Below are positions 11,739 to 19,908 of a DNA stretch of 64,000 nucleotides, piece after piece. The position numbers and the translations under genes are program-made. The stretch covers positions 16,642 to 80,641 of the forward strand of contig CAJFOT010000113.1 in the NCBI GenBank assembly GCA_904397815.1, in the 5' to 3' direction. The notes under the pieces are model-generated. The model did not search any database. It was given only the letters and a program-made list of their open reading frames with translations, and was not told the DNA's origin. The first letter of the stretch is position 1, and the number at the start of each line of letters is the position of its first letter. The stretch is from Candidatus Paralachnospira sangeri. Lineage in GTDB: Bacteria; Bacillota; Clostridia; Lachnospirales; Lachnospiraceae.

Positions 11739-11963
11739 TCAGCCTAAGAATAAGATAATTAACAGCGCAATTACGAAACCATAGATAGCGGTTGCCTCCG
11801 CCAGGGCGCAGCCCAGCAGCAGGGACTTGCTGATTTTACTCTCCGCCTCAGGCTGTCTGGCGATTGCGTCCACCGCCTTTGCCGTAGCGATTCCGATGCC
11901 GATACCTGCTCCAATACCTGTCAATACTGCGATACCTGCTCCAAATGCGATTAATGTAGACAT
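11739..11963 (-). CDS. atpE: F0 ATP synthase c subunit (rotor ring)
   Basis: This 74-residue hairpin has two membrane helices joined by the polar loop ARQPE (35-39). The ion carrier is Glu56 in AEATAIYG. The Gln that sodium-type rings carry in helix one (GxGQG) is Ile23 here, and the Ser after the carboxylate is Ala57. By comparison with the Ilyobacter-type sodium ring this suggests proton coupling, which is inference from known ligands. The ribosome site AAAGGAG is strong, in keeping with the high copy number of c. Confidence 0.95.
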   Translation of the reverse strand: MSTLIAFGAGIAVLTGIGAGIGIGIATAKAVDAIARQPEAESKISKSLLLGCALAEATAIYGFVIALLIILFLG

Positions 11964-12030
11964 AATGTAATTTCTCCTTTTCTTTCAGATTTTCCGGGAA
12001 ACAGCCTCTATAGCCCGGCCTTCCCATTAT

Positions 12031-12720
12031 TTAGTCATCGATAGATTCTTTAATAAAAAGTGATGTCAGAAACACAAACACATAAGCCTGAATAAATCCG
12101 TCAAAAATATCAAAATAAAGGCTGAAGGGAATGGGGATGATCGCCGGTATGATCATCTTAATCAGCTCCATAACAACAAACGCTCCCAGCACATTGCCGA
12201 ACAGACGCATGCATAATGATAAGGGACGGATAAAAAGCTCCAGAATATTAATCGGGGTAACAATCGCCACCGGTTCCGTGAAGCTTTTCAGCCATTTTTT
12301 AACACCTTTCTCGTGTACACCTGCATACTCAATCAGCACAATACTCATCAGTGCCAGAGCCGCAGTCACATTCAAATCCTTCGTGGGGGATTTAAAGCCA
12401 AACAGGCCGATAATATTGGCAATACCGATATAAATCACCACCGTACACAGATAGGGAATATACCTTCTGCCCTTTCCACCTAAAATGCTGTCGAAAAAAT
12501 TGTACAGAAAACTGACGCCGGCTTCCAGCAGCAGCTGTTTTTTCCCCGGGGACTCTACCTTCAGGTTTCTCGCCAGCAGGATGGCCAGCAGAACCATAAC
12601 CGCCATAATGATCCATGTCACCACAACAGATTCAAATATTTCGATTCCGCCGAATACAGGTATGGTAAACACAGTCTCACAATTCAGCTCTTCCATGAGT
12701 CTTTCAGCCAAATTTTCCAT
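12031..12720 (-). CDS. atpB: F0 ATP synthase a subunit
   Basis: The protein has 229 residues with five to six membrane helices. The essential Arg lies in the helix IRPLSLCMRLFGNVLGA (residues about 160-176). It forms the half-channels for the coupling ion next to the c ring. The open frame runs 26 codons further upstream but would then include the operon's -35 box. The ATG at 12720, 8 bases after GGGAG, is the better start. No atpI gene precedes it. It is the first gene of the atp operon. Confidence 0.94.
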   Translation of the reverse strand: MENLAERLMEELNCETVFTIPVFGGIEIFESVVVTWIIMAVMVLLAILLARNLKVESPGKKQLLLEAGVSFLYNFFDSILGGKGRRYIPYLCTVVIYIGIANIIGLFGFKSPTKDLNVTAALALMSIVLIEYAGVHEKGVKKWLKSFTEPVAIVTPINILELFIRPLSLCMRLFGNVLGAFVVMELIKMIIPAIIPIPFSLYFDIFDGFIQAYVFVFLTSLFIKESIDD

Positions 12721-12766
12721 CTTCTGTCTCCCTTCCTTCCTCGTAGTATTCTTTATGTCAGAAAAT

Positions 12767-12795
12767 ATCTTAAGTTCATTTATTTTACTTGTCAA
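12767..12795 (-). promoter_or_regulatory. Promoter of the atp operon
   Basis: Read on the minus strand there is a perfect TTGACA (12790-12795), 17 bp, then TAAGAT (12767-12772). Transcription should begin near 12760, giving a 40-base leader before atpB. Confidence 0.75.
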
Positions 12796-13019
12796 CAAAA
12801 TAAAAGAAAGAGCATTTCTTCTGCCCTTTCTTTTGTTTTTTGTTTATTTTTTCTATAGTTTTATGAAATATTCATGACTTTTTATATATTTTTTATCTTG
12901 TATATTTTTCAATACAAATGAAATCTATCCCTGAGTCAGTTTCTTTATCAACAGTGCAAAAAAAAATCTTGTGAAAATAGTAAGAAATTTATGTGTTTTC
13001 ACTCTGAGGGCTGCGCAAC
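12796..13019. other. AT-rich intergenic spacer
   Basis: This stretch upstream of the atp promoter is strongly AT-rich (runs of T and A around 12830-12970). It contains no convincing ORF or ribosome site. It may serve as an upstream element for the atp promoter. Nothing else could be supported. Confidence 0.4.
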
Positions 13020-13079
13020 CCGGCAGGTATCAGCAGCCGCAGCAGAACGCTGTATCCGGACAGCCCTGTCCCTTAACGC

Positions 13080-13165
13080 CTTTGTTCCCGGCCTGAATAA
13101 ATTCTAAGCAGCCAGGCGAACCTTTTTCCGTTCGGGTCGCCTGGCGCAAGCCCCCCCTGAACAAA
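13080..13165. repeat. Copy of a dispersed structured intergenic repeat
   Basis: The 30 bases at 13080-13109 occur again, inverted, at about 27035-27064. A nested hairpin follows (CCAGGCGA at about 13112-13119 with TCGCCTGG near 13137-13144, enclosing CGAAC/GTTCG). The end, CCCTGAACAAAAATA, resembles the end of the 27 kb element. Both elements end about 10-25 bases before the stop codon of a minus-strand gene. An apparent 63-codon frame through here is an artefact of the repeat. Confidence 0.65.
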
Positions 13166-13174
13166 AATATGTCG

Positions 13175-14578
13175 TTACCTCTCGTCCTCAACCACCGGAA
13201 CCGGGTCTTCATCCCAGACATCCAGGTTATGAATATATTTTTTCGTCTCCTTTGATATCACATTTGACAGCAGCAGTACGGCAATCAGATTTGGCACTGC
13301 CATCAGCGCGTTCAGAATGTCTGCGATATCCCAGACAATATCCAGCGCTACCACCGGCGCGATAGCCGCTACCGCTACATAGAGGACGCGGTAGGGAAGC
13401 AGCCCCTTCTTTCCCGCAAAGTACTCAACTGCTCTCTCCCCGTAATAAGCCCAGCCTAAAACAGTAGAAAAGGCAAAGCAGATAATACCGAGGGTCAGCA
13501 CAACCGGTCCGAAGTAAGGGATCTGACCGAAGGCCAGTGTCGTCAGAACGCCGCCGTCAGAAATATCTCCCATGTTAATTGCCGGATTTTTCATAATCGT
13601 CGTTACCAGCACCAGTCCGGTCATCAGACAGACTACTACCGTATCCCAGAAAGTGCCTGTGGAGGATACCAGAGCCTGGCGCACAGGGTTTCTCGTCTGA
13701 GCCGCGGCAGCCGCAATCGGCGCAGATCCCATACCGGATTCATTGGAAAACAGACCTCTGGCGGTACCATAGCGCATGGCCGCCATAATGCCCGTACCCA
13801 CCAGGCCGCCGGCAGCCGCTCCCGGCTGAAATGCCAGCCGGATAATGGTCTGAATAGCCGGTATAACAAAATCATAATTGATGCCCAGAATAATCAGACA
13901 GCCCGCCACATAAAAAATCGCCATAAAAGGCACCAGCTTTTCGCAGACATTCGCGATCGATTTGATGCCGCCGAAAATCACCACGCCAGTCAGCGCGGCC
14001 ACAATCAGGCCGATGATCCAGCCCGGAATGCCGACATTCTCTTCCACAATATTCGCAATGGCGTTCACCTGAGTCGCGCAGCCGATACCGAAGGAAGCAA
14101 CTCCCGCAAAGACTGCGAAAAGCATCCCCAGAACAACGCCCAGTTTTTTCCATTTCAATCCTCTGGAAAGAGCGTACATGGCGCCGCCCTGCATACGGCC
14201 GTCCTTTTTCTTCACCCTGTATTTCACGGCAATCAGAGACTCTGCGTATTTCGTGGCAATGCCGAACACGCCTGACAGCCAGCACCAGAGCACAGCGCCC
14301 GGTCCTCCCAGCGCCACAGCAGTGCCCACGCCCACGATATTTCCGGTTCCGATGGTCGCCGCCAGCGCAGTAGTCAGCGCACCGAAATTTGACACTTCAC
14401 CCTCTGCGTCAGGATCCTTTGTCACAGAAAGCTTAATCCCTTTTGTAATAGAATACCGCTGGATAAAGCCCGTCTTAAAGGTCATAAAAATGTGGGTGCC
14501 CAAAAGCAGAATGATCAGCCACCACCCCCAGACTGCATCGTCAATTGCAGTAATCACATTCCCGATTGTTTCCATCAT
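13175..14578 (-). CDS. Sodium:alanine/glycine symporter, AGCS family
   Basis: The 467-residue protein has about eleven membrane helices and the AGCS family signatures: GTGNIVGVGTAVALGGPGA near residue 75-95 and the NESGMGSAPIAAAAAQT segment near 280. Members import alanine, glycine or related small amino acids with sodium. The start is set at ATG 14578 (an ATG-ATG pair) because AAAGGAG lies about 10 bases upstream; the frame's first ATG 54 bases earlier lies at the -10 box. It is monocistronic with its own promoter, and the dispersed repeat follows its stop codon. Confidence 0.9.
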   Translation of the reverse strand: MMETIGNVITAIDDAVWGWWLIILLLGTHIFMTFKTGFIQRYSITKGIKLSVTKDPDAEGEVSNFGALTTALAATIGTGNIVGVGTAVALGGPGAVLWCWLSGVFGIATKYAESLIAVKYRVKKKDGRMQGGAMYALSRGLKWKKLGVVLGMLFAVFAGVASFGIGCATQVNAIANIVEENVGIPGWIIGLIVAALTGVVIFGGIKSIANVCEKLVPFMAIFYVAGCLIILGINYDFVIPAIQTIIRLAFQPGAAAGGLVGTGIMAAMRYGTARGLFSNESGMGSAPIAAAAAQTRNPVRQALVSSTGTFWDTVVVCLMTGLVLVTTIMKNPAINMGDISDGGVLTTLAFGQIPYFGPVVLTLGIICFAFSTVLGWAYYGERAVEYFAGKKGLLPYRVLYVAVAAIAPVVALDIVWDIADILNALMAVPNLIAVLLLSNVISKETKKYIHNLDVWDEDPVPVVEDER

Positions 14579-14620
14579 AAATGAGTTTCTCCTTTCCTGC
14601 CTCCCTTTTCTTCTGACAGT

Positions 14621-14649
14621 ATTATACACCATCTGCTAAATTACGTAAA
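14621..14649 (-). promoter_or_regulatory. Promoter of the AGCS symporter gene
   Basis: On the minus strand TTTACG (14644-14649) and a perfect TATAAT (14621-14626) are 17 bp apart, 43 bases before the chosen start. Confidence 0.6.
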
Positions 14650-14671
14650 ACAAAATTCGAAAATTTTTTCG
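14650..14671 (-). terminator. Weak terminator after the pseudo-ABC operon
   Basis: Directly after the permease stop codon a 6-bp stem (CGAAAA with TTTTCG, 14658-14671) precedes a T-rich stretch on the minus strand. The stem is short and AT-rich, so the call is tentative. Confidence 0.3.
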
Positions 14672-15661
14672 CTAATTCCACATTTGTCGTATTTTTTCCT
14701 GTACTTTTTTGTCTCTGGAGATGGCAAAAAGGATAATGACGCATTTGATAATTCTCTGCCAGTAATAAGGAACCCCCACATATCCCATATAATTCTGCAG
14801 GATTCCCCACAGATAGGCGCCGGCCATCGCCCGCAGCACAGAAGCTTTTCCGCCGGAAATCCGGTTTCCGCCCAGCAGATTGCCGACGATGCCGTCATAG
14901 GCATAGCTGGACCCTGTCGTCATCGAGCCATAGCCCACTCTGGCTGTATAGACAACGCCGATAATGCCCGCCACCACGCCGACAATGCAGTAGTTGATAA
15001 AGATGATCTGTCTTACGTTAATCCCTGCTGCCCAGGCTGTGGACTCCCTGTATCCCGCTGCCAGCAGATATCTGCCGTAAAGTGTATTGTTCAGCAGAAA
15101 CTGAAGCACCGCCGCCACAGCCAACAGAATCCATACATACAGCGGCACATACAAAAATTCACTCTGTGCCAGCGGCTGAAGAGCTGTCGTTCTCAGAATA
15201 AAACCTCCGCTGCCTACAATATAGGACAGCCCCTCAAAGCCAATCTGTGTTGCCAACGTCACATAAAAAGATGCAAGCCCCTTCACCCCTACAAACCAGC
15301 CGTTCACCATTCCCATCAGCAGCCCCGCCGCCACCGGCCCCACTACAGCCAGAGGGACGCTGCATCCTTTATACAGCAATAGCGCACAGGTCATATTGGC
15401 CACCGCGACAGCCGCGCCAATAGACAGGTCAAAATGGCCGGCTGCCATCACCAATGCCACACAGCCACTGACAGCAGCAACCGTAGCAATCTGATTTGCA
15501 ATCAGCAAAAGATTCGAACTGGTAAAAAAACCGGGCGCATACAGCCACGCTGCTGCAATCCCCCCAAAAAGCACCAAAACAAAACGATATTCACGCACCA
15601 CCCGGCGGTTAAAGCCATTTCTCATTATAAAACTGTTTTTCAAAAAACGATATATGCCCAT
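14672..15661 (-). CDS. ABC-type permease, RbsC/AraH family, without a working ATPase partner
   Basis: The 329-residue protein has eight to ten membrane helices and the family hallmark GHFDLSIGAAVAVANM (about 75-90), matching the GGIDLSVGS signature of RbsC/AraH sugar permeases. A second conserved stretch is ARVGYGSMTTGSSYAYDGI (described by position, about 235-255). The start at 15661 follows AGGTG at 6 bases; the frame's earlier ATG lies inside the preceding gene. It is the last gene of a four-gene operon with a response regulator, a histidine kinase and an RbsA-like protein whose nucleotide sites are destroyed. No periplasmic-binding protein gene is present. It may act as a membrane sensor rather than a transporter; that is inference. 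Confidence 0.85.
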   Translation of the reverse strand: MGIYRFLKNSFIMRNGFNRRVVREYRFVLVLFGGIAAAWLYAPGFFTSSNLLLIANQIATVAAVSGCVALVMAAGHFDLSIGAAVAVANMTCALLLYKGCSVPLAVVGPVAAGLLMGMVNGWFVGVKGLASFYVTLATQIGFEGLSYIVGSGGFILRTTALQPLAQSEFLYVPLYVWILLAVAAVLQFLLNNTLYGRYLLAAGYRESTAWAAGINVRQIIFINYCIVGVVAGIIGVVYTARVGYGSMTTGSSYAYDGIVGNLLGGNRISGGKASVLRAMAGAYLWGILQNYMGYVGVPYYWQRIIKCVIILFAISRDKKVQEKIRQMWN

Positions 15662-15704
15662 GTTTTTCACCTGCCGTCTCTTTTCTCTGTATCCTCTCCG
15701 CGCT

Positions 15705-17132
15705 TCACTTTCCATAGCGCAGCAGACCCTGCGGGTCATAAACCTTATCGCAGATCTCCATCGCCTCCTGCTCCCGGTTCATGCAGTACAACACGGCGAT
15801 TCCCCGCTGCCTGCATACATTCAGCAGCTGATACAGATAATTCTTTTCTACCTCGTCCGATGTCTCCAGCACTGTGCTGAGCACCAGCAGGCCCGGCCGG
15901 GCCGCCGCCCAGGACAGCAGAGGAAACATAATATTCCTCAGATGGTCTGTCTGCTGCAGTTCCATAATGGTCTGGTTCGTAGAAATACGCCAGGCATGGG
16001 CATTTTCATCCGCGATAAACCGAAGAATTCTCCAGTTCAGGAATCCCATCCTGGTATGATCCCGATAACTCCTGATCATCAGATTTTCATACACGGACAG
16101 ATCAGGAAAGTTCAAATCATTTCCCTGGGCATAGCTCACACAGCCCACACCATATCTGGAAGGCATCTTCCATTTCCGGGCATCCATCCACCGGTTTTTT
16201 ACCCAGAGGCGCCCCTCCATTGCACGTTCTCCCTCCATTGCCTCAAACAATGCCAGCGCAGTCTGGCTGTCCGCATAAACGCCCGCGATTTCACCCTTAT
16301 GAATTTCCAGATCCAGATACAGCTGTGTCCCGGATACATGAAGCTGTTTCGCGCAGAAAACCAGGTCATTCCGCCTCGGCTTATGCAGTTCTATTGTGGG
16401 ATTTTCTCTTTTTTTCATTAAAATGCTCTGAATCATCTGAGAATCGTAATCCTTCCTGTCCATCACGCCGGCCACTTTTCCTGCCGTAATGATTGCCATC
16501 CGGTCTGCGGCAGCCATCAGGTTGCTGACAGAGGTATCCATGTAAATGACGGAAATATCCATTTCCTTCAATTTTATCAGCCACAGTCGGAAGATGTCCA
16601 GCTCCTCCGTGGAAAATTCCCTCCCCACCTGATAAAAGATCACGATTTTGGCATGGTTGTATATCGCCCTGGCGATTTCCACCTGGCACCGTTCAAAAGA
16701 ACTCATCTCCCCGATTCTGCTGTTCAGAGAAATCGGTATCTCATTTTCCTCCAGGAATTCCATCATCCGCCGCTGCAGCTTCCTGCGGCTGACAAAAAAA
16801 TCCGGACCGGCGAAGGAGTGAATCCCGCCGATATTTTCCGCGACAGTCAGATTGGAAAACAGAGCGGATTCCTTCTGAATCAGGTAAATCCCCTTCTGAC
16901 GGGCTTCCATCATATTTTTAAAGGAAACCTTCTGCCCGTCATACCAGAATGTTCCCGTGTCTGCCTGGTCCTGGCCGCTGAGCAGCTCGCACAGAGACAG
17001 CAGACTGCTGTCGTTCTTTCCCAGAATGCCAAGGGTTTCCATCTCAAACAGCGTCAGAGCCACATGGCGCAGAACCCGCTGATGGTTTTTCCGCTTGCAT
17101 ATATTGTACAGATACAGCAATTCCCTTTTCAT
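15705..17132 (-). CDS. RbsA-like double ABC cassette protein with degenerate ATPase motifs
   Basis: The length (475 residues) and two-cassette layout match RbsA/MglA. The Q-loop region of cassette one is still clear (IQKESALFSNLTVAENI, about 85-101), and VEIARAI (151-157) marks the helix after the signature motif. The catalytic motifs are gone. The P-loop is GKNDSSLL (38-45) with no GxGK[ST], the signature reads MSSFERCQ instead of LSGGQ, and Walker B reads IVIFYQVG (163-170) with no acidic residue. In cassette two the P-loop region reads VYADSQTALA and Walker B reads LLVLSTVLE. So neither site should hydrolyse ATP. The frame is intact and has a ribosome site, so this is not simple decay. It lies 17 bases after the kinase gene and probably forms a complex with the permease and kinase. 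Confidence 0.85.
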   Translation of the reverse strand: MKRELLYLYNICKRKNHQRVLRHVALTLFEMETLGILGKNDSSLLSLCELLSGQDQADTGTFWYDGQKVSFKNMMEARQKGIYLIQKESALFSNLTVAENIGGIHSFAGPDFFVSRRKLQRRMMEFLEENEIPISLNSRIGEMSSFERCQVEIARAIYNHAKIVIFYQVGREFSTEELDIFRLWLIKLKEMDISVIYMDTSVSNLMAAADRMAIITAGKVAGVMDRKDYDSQMIQSILMKKRENPTIELHKPRRNDLVFCAKQLHVSGTQLYLDLEIHKGEIAGVYADSQTALALFEAMEGERAMEGRLWVKNRWMDARKWKMPSRYGVGCVSYAQGNDLNFPDLSVYENLMIRSYRDHTRMGFLNWRILRFIADENAHAWRISTNQTIMELQQTDHLRNIMFPLLSWAAARPGLLVLSTVLETSDEVEKNYLYQLLNVCRQRGIAVLYCMNREQEAMEICDKVYDPQGLLRYGK

Positions 17133-17149
17133 CCTGTCACATCCTCTCC

Positions 17150-18142
17150 CTACATCCTGGGTACCATAACCTCCACCGTGGTCCCCACCCCCTCTGTGCT
17201 GAACACATGCAGCCCGTAGCCGTCGCCGAAGTAGTGATGAATCCGCTGATTCAGATTCGACAGAGTATTAGGCACCGCGCCGGCGCTTTCTTTTGCCATA
17301 GACCAGGGTTTGGGATGGTACAGTTCCTGCTGCAGCTTTTCCAGCGCTTCCGGCGGCATTCCCACGCCATCGTCTGTCACCACGATCAGCATCCGGCTCT
17401 GGGTGGCCGTCACCTTCAGACGGATCGTCCCCCCGCCCCGTTTTTTCTCCAGTCCATGCATAATCGCGTTTTCCACGATGGGGGAGAGGGTCAGAACCGG
17501 CAGGATACAGTCCCGCACATCCTCCTCATCATATTCCGCCTCGAAACGGTACAGATTGCCGAAGCGGTACCGCTGGATCAGCATATAGTTGTCCACATAG
17601 GACATTTCCTCCCGGAAGGTGGCCATCTCCCCCGTCCGGTTGATCCGGAACCGGAAGAGCATGGCCAGCGCTTCCACGATATCCACGATGTCCTGCCCGC
17701 CATAATCCAGGGCTTTCGCCCGTATGGTCTCCAGCGTATTATAGAAAAAATGAGGGCTGATCTGGTTCTGCAGCGCGTTAAATTCCGCCTGCATGTGAAG
17801 CATTTTGATCTTATAGGGATTATAGTCCTCCGCCACCAGCTCTTCCAGGGCATGGTCCAGCTCTTCCAGCGGCCGCATACAGTCTTCCAGGGTCACTTTC
17901 CTCGGCTCATCCCCTTCCAGCTTCATACGGATCCAGGACAGTCTCTGCCGGAATGCCCGGAAGAAAAACCAGGCCGTCGAGCACACGGCCAGCACCAGAC
18001 AGAATGTCAGCAGCGCCAGAACCGTCCTGCCGGGCGGCCTGCCGTTCAGGGCCGCTCCCCACACAGAGACCAGCAGGATCAGACATACGGCCATCAGAAA
18101 AAAGAGATGGCCGGGAGCCCATTTTGAAAATTTTCCGTTCAA
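17150..18142 (-). CDS. Sensor histidine kinase, YesM/LytS type, without a sensor domain
   Basis: The 330-residue protein has two membrane helices (about 12-31 and 41-63) joined by a loop of only about ten residues, so it has no room for an extracellular sensor domain. The His_kinase domain follows (ISPHFFYNTLETI, phospho-acceptor His131), then the HATPase_c domain with the N box (PIVENAIMHGLEKK) and G box (DDGVGMPP). Kinases of this type phosphorylate AraC-type response regulators such as the one encoded just upstream. Because it cannot sense ligand by itself, input probably comes from the permease and pseudo-ATPase encoded downstream. The gaps to its neighbours are 18 and 17 bases. Confidence 0.92.
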   Translation of the reverse strand: MNGKFSKWAPGHLFFLMAVCLILLVSVWGAALNGRPPGRTVLALLTFCLVLAVCSTAWFFFRAFRQRLSWIRMKLEGDEPRKVTLEDCMRPLEELDHALEELVAEDYNPYKIKMLHMQAEFNALQNQISPHFFYNTLETIRAKALDYGGQDIVDIVEALAMLFRFRINRTGEMATFREEMSYVDNYMLIQRYRFGNLYRFEAEYDEEDVRDCILPVLTLSPIVENAIMHGLEKKRGGGTIRLKVTATQSRMLIVVTDDGVGMPPEALEKLQQELYHPKPWSMAKESAGAVPNTLSNLNQRIHHYFGDGYGLHVFSTEGVGTTVEVMVPRM

Positions 18143-18160
18143 CTAGACACCTCATTTCCG

Positions 18161-19774
18161 CTATTGCGCGTAATATTTCCGGTATTCCGCCGGCTTCACC
18201 CCGGTCGCCTTAAAAAACAGCCGGCTGAAATACTTTTCATCGATATATCCCACCTGCTCCGCCACCTTTTTCACCGGCAGATTAGTCGTTCTCAGCAGTT
18301 CCTTTGCCTTGCCGATCCGCACATTCTGCAGATAGGCGGTGAACTTTTCCCCGGTCTGCTCCTTAAATACAGCGCTGAAATAAATCGGATTCAGGGACAC
18401 CACCTCAGCCGTCTCATTCAGGCCGATCGGCCTGGAATAATTTTCATTGACAAAGGCCTTCGCCGTTTTAATGACTTTGCTTTCACTTCGGTGAAAAAGT
18501 TCATCATAGTAGCGTATCCGCTCTGCCAGCCAGTCCTCCAGCTTCCGTATCACATGCTCCAGGCAGGAACAGTTGTCCAGCACTTCCTGGATGCCCTCCC
18601 CCGCCTCCGTCTCTACGGCGGTATCCGCCATTGAAATCAGTTCCGCCTCTGTCAGTTCCATAAACTGCTCCGCCATTGCGTAATAATAGCCGCCCTTTCC
18701 CTCCGGCACTCTGACAGTCTCAAATAAACGCTTCATCTCCATGACAGCAGCTTCCTCATCCAATTTCTGAAGAGCACCGAAATACCGCTCCATCATCTCT
18801 CCGTTCAGCAGCTTTTCCCCGTTCCAGTACTTCCGGCTTTCATACTCCAGTATCTTACCTGCCCCAAACTCGATCCTGCCATGGAGGGTAATCAGGGCGT
18901 GCAGAAAGGAAAGCGGCGCCTCCGCCAGGGTCTCCTGCCGGGAACCGATGCAGATGGTCGCCGTCAGATGACCTTCATATTTATAATTTTCTTCTTTGAT
19001 ATATATATTGTATCGCTTATGCAGGGTGTCCCACATCTCACTGGTAACATTGTGGCACAGAAGAATATATCCCTTATTTCCATCGGTAATATATTCCATA
19101 TCCGCGCACAGGCTCTCTGCCCCCTGCATCACATACCGGCTCACGTCCCGGGTATATTTACTGACATCCTGAGCTGTGATGCCCTCCTGCCAGTCAAAAT
19201 GATCGATTTTCACCACAATTCCCTGCACATACCGGTAGCTGCCGTCGAAGCAGTCCGGCGACGCGAGAAACTCCTCCGCCGCGTCTGTCATATCCAGCGC
19301 CCGGCTGACCGCCGACTGCAGCCAGCTCTTTTTTCTGACGGAACGGTTTTCCTCATCTATCCTCTGCCTGCGGGCTGTCTGCGTGATCTCCCGCGCCCCG
19401 CTTCCCTCCCGCCGCTTTTCCATCAGTTTCTCCAGCGCTTCCAGGAGCTCTGACTGGCGGATCGGCTTCAGCAGATACTCTGTCACGCCCAGCTTCAGCG
19501 CATGGTAGGCATATTCAAAATCCTGGTAACCGCTGATCATAATAAAGTCCATATCCGGATACCGCTCCTTCATCTGCCGCACCATGTCCAGGCCAGACAG
19601 CTCCGGCATACGGATATCACTGATAACCACATCGGGACGCAGCTGGCTGGCCAGCTCCAGGGCCTCTTCGCTGCTCTGTGTCGCCGCCACGATCTCCATC
19701 TCCGGGCTGGTGATGAAATGTCTCAGTAAATTCAGCACGCTCCGCTCATCATCCACCAATAAAATCTTTATCAT
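18161..19774 (-). CDS. Response regulator with AraC-type DNA-binding domain (YesN-like)
   Basis: The 537-residue protein starts with a receiver domain: acidic pocket Asp8/Asp9, phosphorylation site Asp53 in VISDIRMPE, and Lys103 in YLLKP. A long middle region of about 300 residues follows, as in other YesN-type regulators. At the C-terminus there is an AraC HTH pair (about 435-535), with NPIYFSAVFKEQTG and EKYFSRLFFKATG as its two recognition units. The start follows GAGAGGAAG. It is the first gene of the four-gene operon with the kinase, pseudo-ATPase and permease. Its likely targets are its own promoter and nearby transport or esterase genes, but no operator could be shown. Confidence 0.92.
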   Translation of the reverse strand: MIKILLVDDERSVLNLLRHFITSPEMEIVAATQSSEEALELASQLRPDVVISDIRMPELSGLDMVRQMKERYPDMDFIMISGYQDFEYAYHALKLGVTEYLLKPIRQSELLEALEKLMEKRREGSGAREITQTARRQRIDEENRSVRKKSWLQSAVSRALDMTDAAEEFLASPDCFDGSYRYVQGIVVKIDHFDWQEGITAQDVSKYTRDVSRYVMQGAESLCADMEYITDGNKGYILLCHNVTSEMWDTLHKRYNIYIKEENYKYEGHLTATICIGSRQETLAEAPLSFLHALITLHGRIEFGAGKILEYESRKYWNGEKLLNGEMMERYFGALQKLDEEAAVMEMKRLFETVRVPEGKGGYYYAMAEQFMELTEAELISMADTAVETEAGEGIQEVLDNCSCLEHVIRKLEDWLAERIRYYDELFHRSESKVIKTAKAFVNENYSRPIGLNETAEVVSLNPIYFSAVFKEQTGEKFTAYLQNVRIGKAKELLRTTNLPVKKVAEQVGYIDEKYFSRLFFKATGVKPAEYRKYYAQ

Positions 19775-19863
19775 CCGGTTCTTCCTCTCTGTTCAATCCT
19801 TCTATGCCTGCGCAAAGAAAACATATGTTTCAAAAGAGTATCATAACATATTTTCACCATAAA

Positions 19864-19889
19864 GAAAACAGCGCTTCCGCACTGTTTTC
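19864..19889 (-). terminator. Terminator of the liv-esterase operon
   Basis: A hairpin with arms GAAAACAG and CTGTTTTC plus inner pairs lies about 20 bases after the esterase stop codon on the minus strand. It is followed by a short T run (TTTATGG), so it is a moderate terminator. Confidence 0.5.
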
Positions 19890-19908
19890 CCGTGGTATGT
19901 ATGTAAAA

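Noticed and set aside
13030-13221. 63-codon frame on the minus strand
   Set aside because: It runs through the dispersed repeat and into the symporter gene, has no ribosome site, and its similarity to a frame near 27.1 kb only reflects the repeat.
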